Shown one piece after another: positions 1 through 4,639 of a stretch of 5,637 nucleotides of DNA (the stretch's first letter is position 1; every line of letters begins with the position of its first letter). Source of the stretch: Verrucomicrobiota bacterium (GTDB taxonomy: Bacteria > Verrucomicrobiota > Kiritimatiellia > CAIQIC01 > Lenti-01); assembly GCA_022709625.1 (NCBI GenBank), contig JAKLIL010000139.1, positions 1 to 5,637 on the forward strand. Reading direction: 5' to 3'. Under the pieces are notes generated by a model that did not search any database, had not been told where the DNA came from, and was given only the letters and a program-made list of their open reading frames with translations. Position numbers and translations under genes: made by a program.

Positions 1-525
1 GCCTTTCTGGCGGATGCCGACGAAGCTGTACGCGCGGCAGCCGAAATGCTGCGCCGCCAGCGCGAAGACGGCACCGCCATCGCCGTGCTCTACGCCAACA
101 TGCCGGCGAAATTGTTCATCGACGGCCGCGAGGTCATGCAGGCGGGGAATCCGGAACGGCCCGTCGCGGCGGCGTTCGACTTGCCGTCCGGCCGCCATGC
201 GGTGGCCATCCAGACCCTGCGCCAAAGCTATCCCGACTGGGTGCTGCTGGCCCTGCGCGGGTCCAACTGGTTTGCGGGAACCGCACCCACCTGGAAGTTC
301 GCGTTCAATCCGGCGGGCGCTTGGGCGGCGTTGGACTTCGACGATTCCGCCTGGCCGGAGTTGGGCGGTACCGGCGTGAAAGGCCCGCCCGAAGAACCCT
401 ATGTCTGGGTGGAGCCGGATCCCTTCCTCGGGATGCAATCGCAGGCGGTCGGCATCCGGCCAGGGGCGGAATGGCCGGCCAGGGACGGGACCATCGTCTA
501 CCGGCAGACCATCGCCGTGCCTTAA
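1..525 (+). CDS. C-terminal fragment of a beta-sandwich (galactose-binding / jelly-roll-like) protein
   Basis: The reading frame is open from the first base and ends at TAA 523-525, giving 174 residues of a protein that starts upstream; the internal ATG at 46 is probably not the true start. Residues 5-23 look helical (ADEAVRAAAEMLRRQ). Residues 25-87 are beta-rich, with 'LFIDGREV' (38-45) and 'LPSGRHAVAI' (61-70), the strand-turn pattern of sugar-binding jelly-rolls. Residues 97-174 then carry 'LDFDDSAW' (111-118) and end on 'VYRQTIAVP' (166-174). In the accessory beta-sandwich domains of family 2/78-like glycoside hydrolases, FDDSAW normally opens the module and 'YRqtf.vp' lies in its first half. 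No catalytic domain is visible. A role in carbohydrate binding or degradation outside the cytoplasm is inferred from the motif only; the family is not identified. It seems unrelated to the STAS genes downstream. Confidence 0.75.
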   Translation, partial: AFLADADEAVRAAAEMLRRQREDGTAIAVLYANMPAKLFIDGREVMQAGNPERPVAAAFDLPSGRHAVAIQTLRQSYPDWVLLALRGSNWFAGTAPTWKFAFNPAGAWAALDFDDSAWPELGGTGVKGPPEEPYVWVEPDPFLGMQSQAVGIRPGAEWPARDGTIVYRQTIAVP

Positions 526-535
526 CGCCGTTCCG

Positions 536-559
536 GGCCGTCTGCTGTCCGGCCGTTTT
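536..559 (+). terminator. Weak terminator-like hairpin after the 5' gene
   Basis: GGCCG (536-540) pairs with CGGCC (550-554) across a 9-nt loop and is followed by GTTTT (555-559). It lies 10 bp after the stop codon of the beta-sandwich gene and before the STAS1 promoter region, where a terminator would be expected. The stem is only 5 bp and the T run only four, so this is tentative. Confidence 0.25.
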
Positions 560-565
560 CGGGAC

Positions 566-595
566 TTGAATCCGGCGGGGGACGTGCGCTATTTG
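566..595 (+). promoter_or_regulatory. Possible sigma70-type promoter of the first STAS gene
   Basis: TTGAAT (566-571) and TATTTG (590-595) are separated by 18 bp, in an AT-richer patch of an otherwise GC-rich 124-bp gap. Matches to the consensus are 4/6 and 3/6. A start near 602 would leave a leader of about 48 nt before the ATG at 650. The match is by eye, and the promoter consensus of this organism is unknown. Confidence 0.27.
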
Positions 596-649
596 TAGAC
601 CGAGTGTCGAGTTTGCTCATAGGCATGGCCTAGGTCGAGTAGAGGAACC

Positions 650-1006
650 ATGAAAGGCAACACGTTGGACATCCGCATCGAGGAGCGCGACGGCATCCAG
701 TTGATCCAAGTCGCGGGCCCGCTGGATTCCGAAACCTTCGAGCGGTTCAAAAACCAGTTGGATGCCTGCGTGAACAGGCCCCGGGCGCGCGTCGTTCTGG
801 ACTGCGCGAGCATGACCTACGTCAACAGCCGCGGGCTGACCCTGCTGGGCCGGTACCACCGGATCGCCAGCCAATCCCTGTCGTTTTTCGGTGTCGCCGC
901 GTTGAATCCGCGGATTCTCAAGGCGATCGACCTGCTGGGCATGGGCGGTCTGGTGAAGCCATATTCGTCGATCGACGAGGCGCTGCGGGCCGCCGGCGAG
1001 TTGTAG
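650..1006 (+). CDS. STAS-domain protein 1, SpoIIAA-like (anti-sigma factor antagonist family)
   Basis: This 118-residue protein is a single STAS domain with no other module, the usual length for SpoIIAA/RsbV-type proteins. In that family it acts in the cytoplasm: the unphosphorylated form binds an anti-sigma kinase and frees the sigma factor. The core 'VVLDCASMTYVNSRGL' (48-63), followed by 'LLGRY' (65-69), aligns with the phosphosite loop of B. subtilis SpoIIAA (DSSG then GRY). Ser60 falls on the phosphorylated Ser58, the preceding Asp is Asn59, and the next Ser is Arg61. The ATG is preceded by AGAGGAA (641-647), only 2 nt away, which is a close spacing. The neighbour at 1185 is a paralog of identical length. 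No kinase, phosphatase or sigma gene is nearby, so the partner is unknown. A non-sigma STAS role, for example as a scaffold, cannot be excluded. Confidence 0.9.
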   Translation: MKGNTLDIRIEERDGIQLIQVAGPLDSETFERFKNQLDACVNRPRARVVLDCASMTYVNSRGLTLLGRYHRIASQSLSFFGVAALNPRILKAIDLLGMGGLVKPYSSIDEALRAAGEL

Positions 1007-1097
1007 GTTCCGGCGGATGCCGCGGAGGAAGGGCGGGGCCACCGGATTCCGGGGCGGAAGGGTTGCGCCTGTTTTTGGGCGGGACGATTTTCAAGAC

Positions 1098-1127
1098 TGT
1101 ACAAACCAACTTCGGATGGCTTAGAGT
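1098..1127 (+). promoter_or_regulatory. Possible promoter of the second STAS operon
   Basis: TGTACA (1098-1103) and TAGAGT (1122-1127) are 18 bp apart, each matching the sigma70 consensus at 4/6. They lie in the AT-richer half of the 178-bp gap between the STAS genes. The first half of the gap (about 1007-1080) is GC-rich, with small dyads such as CCGG-ATT-CCGG but no T tract, so I see no convincing terminator for STAS1; read-through is possible. Transcription from here would give a leader of about 50 nt for the gene at 1185. Confidence 0.25.
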
Positions 1128-1184
1128 GAAGACGTTCATAGGATTCAAAGACCCGTCCGCGCCCGCCATCGGAGACAATCCATC

Positions 1185-1541
1185 ATGTCCAATGCCGTTT
1201 TGACCACCCAGATCGAAAATCGCGACGGCATCCAGCTGGTTCACGTGTCGGGTCCCTTGGACTCCATGACGCACGATCAATTCCGGGACCTGCTTGATCC
1301 CATGATCAACCAGCCGCGCGTGCGCATCGTGCTGGACTGCGAAAACCTGACCTACGTGAACAGCAAAGGCCTCGCGCTGCTGGGCCGCTACCAGCGGGTG
1401 ACCATCCAGAACCTCTCCTTTTTGGGAATCGCGGCGCTCAATCGGCGGATCGTGAAGACGATCGAGCTGCTCGGCATGGGCAAGCTGGTGAAACTGTATC
1501 CAACCGTGGAAGAGGCCATGCAGGCAGCCGTCGCCCTGTAG
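1185..1541 (+). CDS. STAS-domain protein 2, SpoIIAA-like, paralog of the preceding gene
   Basis: This is another 118-residue single STAS domain. It aligns end to end with STAS1 without a gap; I count 68 of 118 identical residues (about 58%). The phosphosite loop reads 'TYVNSKGLALLGRY' (56-69): Ser60 is kept, with Asn59 and Lys61 flanking it in place of the SpoIIAA Asp and Ser. The ATG is supported by GGAGA (1171-1175) 9 nt upstream. The two genes also share the 15-mer CGCGACGGCATCCAG at the same offset (686 and 1221). STAS2 leads an apparent operon: the next gene begins 25 bp after its stop with no terminator between, so it probably acts with, or is co-regulated with, the two membrane proteins that follow. 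Divergence lies mainly in residues 2-9, 28-41, 70-76 and 104-117, which suggests different partners. Confidence 0.9.
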   Translation: MSNAVLTTQIENRDGIQLVHVSGPLDSMTHDQFRDLLDPMINQPRVRIVLDCENLTYVNSKGLALLGRYQRVTIQNLSFLGIAALNRRIVKTIELLGMGKLVKLYPTVEEAMQAAVAL

Positions 1542-1566
1542 CCGGCGCCGATCCGTGGGGTAGGGC

Positions 1567-2484
1567 ATGCTGGACGCGCCTATCGGCAAACAAGCCATCG
1601 GGGTTCTGGTCGGTTCGGCCCTGCTGGTCGTCTGTGCCGTCGCGGTGTCGTGGCGGCTGGCGGCGCCGCCGGCCCCCGTTGCCGTTCCGACGGCGGGTCC
1701 TTCGTCGGCGTTGTCCGGGCCGCCCCCCCGGGTGCCTGCGCCGACTGTCGCCAAGCGCCCGCCGGCCGCATCCGTTCCGGCTGCGCCGACCGCCGCGGCT
1801 GCGTCCGGCCTGGAGCGCAAGGCCTTCCGGCTCGAAATGGAGAACGCCCAGCTCCGCCGCCGCCTCGACGACATGCTGAATTGGATTCTCGCCAACGTGC
1901 GCGGCACCTATCCCCTGCCGGAAAGCCAGATGGCCAACCTGAAGATCGATCCGGTCGACAAGGACATGGCGGTCAGCGCCGACCTCGCCCAGCTGCTGCG
2001 CCTGAACGAAAAGGAGATCGAACGTCTCGATACGGCGTTCCTGGGCACCCGCTCGGTGCTGCAGGAACTGGGGAGCGAAAACATCGCCGTGCAGCAACCC
2101 GCGGACAACCAGCTTGTGCTGAACATCCCGCCCTATCCCGAGCAGGGCCAGGCGGTCCGCGACGAATTGTACGAGGAACTGAAAAAGACCCTGGGGCCGG
2201 CCCGCTTCGACCGCTTCCTGCAAGTGGCCGAACCGGCGCTCGAAGCCCGGTTGGACTATTTCGGCCAAGCGGACCGCACCGTGGAATTCGAGACGGTGCA
2301 AGACGCCGCCTCGGGCGATTCCCAGCTCTTCGTCCGCGACGAGCGGGTGGTGCCCAGCAAGGCAGACCCGTTGCGGCAGGACATTGTCGCCTTCGAACAG
2401 ATCGTGACCGAACTGCCCGAGGAATACTACGCCTACTGGAACTGGCTGCCGGACTACGTGACCCGGTTCGCCCGGAGCAACTGA
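1567..2484 (+). CDS. Single-pass membrane protein with Pro/Ala-rich linker and coiled coil, unknown function
   Basis: I do not recognise this 305-residue protein. Visible parts: a short N-terminus; one hydrophobic helix at about residues 9-29, uncharged between Lys8 and Arg30; a low-complexity Pro/Ala-rich linker (31-80); a charged heptad-like helix (82-108, containing LERKAFRLEMENAQLRRRL); a second helical stretch (138-170, including LLRLNEKEIERL); and a mixed alpha/beta C-terminal part ending in a Tyr/Trp-rich patch 'EEYYAYWNWLPDYV' (286-299). The linker suggests a domain held away from the membrane, most likely on the outer face, though the topology is not fixed by charge. The ATG has GTGGGG (1555-1560) 6 nt upstream. 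It follows STAS2 by 25 bp and overlaps the next membrane-protein gene by one base, so the three are probably made together. Cys23 lies inside the membrane helix and is not a good lipobox. Confidence 0.85.
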   Translation: MLDAPIGKQAIGVLVGSALLVVCAVAVSWRLAAPPAPVAVPTAGPSSALSGPPPRVPAPTVAKRPPAASVPAAPTAAAASGLERKAFRLEMENAQLRRRLDDMLNWILANVRGTYPLPESQMANLKIDPVDKDMAVSADLAQLLRLNEKEIERLDTAFLGTRSVLQELGSENIAVQQPADNQLVLNIPPYPEQGQAVRDELYEELKKTLGPARFDRFLQVAEPALEARLDYFGQADRTVEFETVQDAASGDSQLFVRDERVVPSKADPLRQDIVAFEQIVTELPEEYYAYWNWLPDYVTRFARSN

Positions 2485-3185
2485 TGGGGACGCGGGCTCC
2501 TTCGGACGAGGCGCTGCGGGCGGCCGCGGCCCGGCGGGCGCGGCGAGAACGGGAGGAGCGGCACCGGCAGGACCGCTGGCGGACCCGCCTGCGGTGGATC
2601 CTATTGGTCTTCGCCCTGCTGGCCGTGGCGGCGTTTCTGGCGGATTTGAAGAACGTGACCCGCCGCGTCGGCGAGTACCGGACAACCGGCGGCGCGGGGC
2701 CGCGTCCGGGCGACGCCGCCGACATCGTCCGGGGGCTGGACGATCCCCCCTACGCGGATCCGTCGGGCTTGTTCCGCGTGGTGCCGCCGCGCCATTGGGT
2801 GCGGTTGGCCCAGCCGCCCGCCGGTTTTTTCAACGTCGTGTTTCAAGGCCCGTTCGACATGGACATGTCCGTGCACGCGGCGGCCACCAATGGCGCGACC
2901 TTCGCCCAACTGGTCGAGCAATTGCGGCGGATCGAGCGCGGGCTGTCGGCGAACACGCATATGGATTTCGCCTACGTGGGGCCGTACCGCGCCGTGAAAC
3001 GGTCGGTCCAATTGTACCGCAGCCGGGTGCTGTTGCTCGATTTCCTGACCGGGGATTTGGCCCACCACGTGCAGTTCAGCGCCCCGCCGCACCTGTACGA
3101 CGAGTACGAACCGGTCTTCCTGCGCCTGATGCAGACCTACGAACCCGGCACCCTGATGGCCGTGCCCGCGCCCGGCGGACCGTAG
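2484..3185 (+). CDS. Single-pass membrane protein with PsbP-like extracytoplasmic domain, unknown function
   Basis: The ATG at 2484 overlaps the previous stop as TGATG, with GGAG (2474-2477) 6 nt upstream; the same frame stays open further 5' but only as a shadow of the preceding gene. The 233-residue product has a highly Arg-rich N-terminus (12-37), one membrane helix (about 38-54, WILLVFALLAVAAFLADL) and a soluble remainder. The positive-inside rule puts the N-terminus in the cytoplasm and the rest outside. Residues 96-220 run 'GLFRVVPPRHW', then 'VVFQGPFDMDMSV', a helix around 139-155, and finally strands ending in 'DEYEPVFLRLMQTYEP' (206-221). This order resembles the PsbP/DcrB-like fold (an opening 'f.i..P.gW' strand and a closing 'f..i..s' helix), a structural analogy and not a family assignment. 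The overlap implies translational coupling and stoichiometric production with the coiled-coil protein, so the two may form a complex. Confidence 0.83.
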   Translation: MGTRAPSDEALRAAAARRARREREERHRQDRWRTRLRWILLVFALLAVAAFLADLKNVTRRVGEYRTTGGAGPRPGDAADIVRGLDDPPYADPSGLFRVVPPRHWVRLAQPPAGFFNVVFQGPFDMDMSVHAAATNGATFAQLVEQLRRIERGLSANTHMDFAYVGPYRAVKRSVQLYRSRVLLLDFLTGDLAHHVQFSAPPHLYDEYEPVFLRLMQTYEPGTLMAVPAPGGP

Positions 3186-3191
3186 CCGGAC

Positions 3192-3211
3192 GGCCGCGCC
3201 GGCGCGCGGCC
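3192..3211 (+). terminator. Perfect GC hairpin after the membrane-protein gene
   Basis: GGCCGCGC (3192-3199) and GCGCGGCC (3204-3211) form an 8-bp perfect stem with a CGGC loop, 6 bp after the stop codon at 3183-3185. The following 20 bases are G/T-rich but lack a clean T run, so it may be a weak terminator, an mRNA 3'-end stabiliser or simply GC-rich sequence. Its position supports an operon end between the STAS2 group and the CpXC group. Confidence 0.4.
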
Positions 3212-3224
3212 CGGTTGGTTCTGG

Positions 3225-3253
3225 TTGTGTTCCGCGGCGGGGGTTGGCATGAT
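3225..3253 (+). promoter_or_regulatory. Possible promoter of the CpXC-nth-murJ cluster, close to the start codon
   Basis: TTGTGT (3225-3230) and CATGAT (3248-3253) are 17 bp apart, with 3/6 and 4/6 consensus matches. The -10-like box ends 9 bp before the ATG at 3263, so transcription could begin at or next to the start codon. The CpXC gene has no Shine-Dalgarno sequence at usable spacing, which fits a leaderless message. This is by-eye evidence only. Confidence 0.22.
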
Positions 3254-3262
3254 GCCGCCCCG

Positions 3263-3955
3263 ATGTCACAGAAACGCACGCACGAAATCGCCTGTCCCTT
3301 TTGCGGCCGCGAGCAAACCGTGGACCTATGGGATAGCCTCGACGTCGACCGGGATCCGGAATTGCGCGAGGCGTTGCTGGCGGGGCGGATCAACCGCGTG
3401 GAATGCGCGGGGTGCCGCAAGAGCTTCCGCATCGATCTGCCGCTGGTCTACCACGACCGGGAACGGGACGTTTTCATCCATTACGAGCCGCTGGCAGGCG
3501 GGCGCACGCTGGAACAGGCCGAGCAAGGCTTCCGCGAGGCCGTGCGGGAATTGCAGAAGGCCTGGCCTCCGGACGTCGTCCCTCCGGAAATCCATCTTGT
3601 GATCGAATGGAGCGAACTGGTCGAGCGCGTATTCCTGCTGGAAGAAGGCCTCGATGCCCGTCTGGTGGAGCACGTCAAGTACCTGATGTACCGGCAAAAT
3701 CCCGCCAAACTGCCGGCGGAAACCAAGAACCTCTTGTTCGATGCGCAGGATTCGACCGACGCGCAACTGTGCTTCGTGGTGCAGGACCGGGCGACCCGCA
3801 AGCTGGAGGCGCTGCTGAACTTCGCCCGCGCCGACTACGAGGCGCTGGTGAACGTGTTCGATTCCGGCGAGCAACTCGCGTTGCTGGAGGAACAGCTGCC
3901 CGGCCCCTACGTGAACGGCCGGCTCCGCTGTCTGCGCGACCAGGCGGAGAAATAA
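3263..3955 (+). CDS. CpXC-domain protein, putative zinc-binding
   Basis: This 230-residue protein has 'CPFCG' (Cys11, Cys14) and 'ECAGC' (Cys48, Cys51), a four-cysteine zinc-ribbon-like pair. Around them are the hallmarks of the CpXC family: 'WDSLDVDRDPELREALLAG' (23-41) between the pairs and 'LPLVYHDRERDVFIHY' (59-74) after them. The rest (about 80-222) includes 'SELVERVFLLEEGLDARLVEHVKY' (117-140), the segment that usually follows the CpXC domain, and ends in 'YVNGRLRCL'. Both parts are present, so the protein looks full length. The family is conserved but functionally uncharacterised; zinc binding is inferred from the cysteines. No signal peptide or membrane segment is seen, so it should be cytoplasmic. 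I chose ATG 3263 because it begins 10 residues before the first Cys; in-frame GTG 3227 is an alternative. No Shine-Dalgarno sits at normal distance. nth follows after 11 nt. Confidence 0.9.
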   Translation: MSQKRTHEIACPFCGREQTVDLWDSLDVDRDPELREALLAGRINRVECAGCRKSFRIDLPLVYHDRERDVFIHYEPLAGGRTLEQAEQGFREAVRELQKAWPPDVVPPEIHLVIEWSELVERVFLLEEGLDARLVEHVKYLMYRQNPAKLPAETKNLLFDAQDSTDAQLCFVVQDRATRKLEALLNFARADYEALVNVFDSGEQLALLEEQLPGPYVNGRLRCLRDQAEK

Positions 3956-3956
3956 C

Positions 3957-3961
3957 GGAGG
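3957..3961 (+). promoter_or_regulatory. Ribosome binding site that decides the nth GTG start
   Basis: GGAGG lies immediately after the CpXC stop codon and 5 nt before the GTG at 3967. No ATG lies nearby in this frame, and the next residues match the usual N-terminal length of endonuclease III, so GTG is the preferred start. Confidence 0.75.
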
Positions 3962-3966
3962 CGCCC

Positions 3967-4635
3967 GTGGCCAGGAAATCGTTGGACCAACGCCAAGCCC
4001 GCGCCAAGGCCGTGTTGCGCGCGCTGAAACGGACCTATCCCGACGCCCGCTGCGAACTGGATTGGACCACCCCCCTGGACCTGGCGGTGGCGGCCATCCT
4101 GTCCGCGCAGTGCACCGACAAGCGGGTCAATCTCGTGACGCCGGCCCTGTTCCGGAAATACCGCGCGGCGAAGGACTGGGCGGCAACCCCGCAGGAAACG
4201 CTCGAACGAGAGTTCCATTCGACGGGCTTTTTCCGCAACAAGGCCAAGAACGTCCGCGCCCTGATGGCGCGGCTGGACGCGGAATTCGGCGGGCGGTTGC
4301 CGGCCGACTTCGACGTGCTGGTTTCGCTGCCGGGCATCGGCCGCAAGACGGCGAACCTGCTGGCGGCGACCGTGTTCGGCCGGCCGGGGCTGGTGGTGGA
4401 CACGCATTTCATCCGGCTCTCAAACCGTCTTGGGTTCGTGCGGAACGAGGACGATCCGGTGAAGATCGAACGCGCGCTGCAGGCGATCGTGCCGAAAAAA
4501 GATTGGACGGCCTGGTCGCACGCGATGGTTTTCCACGGGCGGCGGTGCTGCTTCGCCCGCCGGCCGAACTGCGCGGGCTGCGCGGTGCGGGCGCTGTGCC
4601 CTTCGGCCGCGACCGGCGGGGGGGGGCCCGGCTAG
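3967..4635 (+). CDS. nth: Endonuclease III (DNA glycosylase / AP lyase)
   Basis: The 222-residue product removes oxidised pyrimidines from DNA and cleaves the abasic site by beta-elimination in base excision repair. Diagnostic parts are all present: 'ILSAQCTD' (44-51) with the base-flipping Gln48; the helix-hairpin-helix 'LPGIGRKTAN' (121-130) with catalytic Lys127; 'VVDTHFIRLSNRLG' (143-156) with catalytic Asp145; and a C-terminal [4Fe-4S] site Cys195-X6-Cys202-X2-Cys205-X5-Cys211, exactly the E. coli Nth spacing. Length is close to the E. coli enzyme (211 residues), the extra being a few N-terminal residues and a Gly-rich tail (SAATGGGGPG) encoded by a run of nine G. All catalytic and cluster residues are intact, so it should be active. 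It follows the CpXC gene by 11 nt and precedes murJ by 4 nt, implying co-transcription. MutY is less likely: the ligand spacing fits and there is no C-terminal NUDIX-like domain. Confidence 0.97.
   Translation: MARKSLDQRQARAKAVLRALKRTYPDARCELDWTTPLDLAVAAILSAQCTDKRVNLVTPALFRKYRAAKDWAATPQETLEREFHSTGFFRNKAKNVRALMARLDAEFGGRLPADFDVLVSLPGIGRKTANLLAATVFGRPGLVVDTHFIRLSNRLGFVRNEDDPVKIERALQAIVPKKDWTAWSHAMVFHGRRCCFARRPNCAGCAVRALCPSAATGGGGPG
4618..4626 (+). repeat. G9 homopolymer at the 3' end of nth
   Basis: Nine consecutive G, followed by CCC, encode part of the Gly-Gly-Gly-Gly-Pro tail of Nth, 7 bp before its stop codon. Tracts of this length are prone to slippage and to sequencing error. They also place G-rich RNA 14-22 nt upstream of the murJ start. 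Confidence 0.9.
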
Positions 4636-4639
4636 GCGC

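Noticed and set aside
1070..1085. CGCC-N8-GGCG dyad with T run as possible STAS1 terminator
   Set aside because: The five T fall within the loop rather than after the stem, and the stem is only 4 bp.
1624..1635. Lipobox-like LVVC in the N-terminal helix of the 305-residue protein
   Set aside because: The residue before Cys23 is Val, not Gly/Ala/Ser, and hydrophobic sequence continues beyond the Cys to residue 29, so a membrane anchor is a better reading than a lipoprotein.
918..1907. Minus-strand open frame of 329 codons spanning the STAS intergenic gap
   Set aside because: It covers the complement of parts of three better-supported genes, and its translation has no domain.
1650..2483. 5' extension of the frame of the PsbP-like protein inside the coiled-coil gene
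   Set aside because: The frame is merely open. The TGATG overlap with GGAG 6 nt upstream and the Arg-rich N-terminus before a membrane helix mark ATG 2484 as the start.
2634..2645. 12-base word TTTCTGGCGGAT also present at 4-15
   Set aside because: Both copies encode Ala-Phe-Leu-Ala-Asp in unrelated genes with no similarity around them; this is chance or codon bias.
1438..2685. Long minus-strand open frame (415 codons)
   Set aside because: It lies antisense to the STAS2 and membrane-protein genes, which have clear features and ribosome sites. The translation is Arg/Gly/Pro-rich low complexity, typical of antisense frames in GC-rich DNA.
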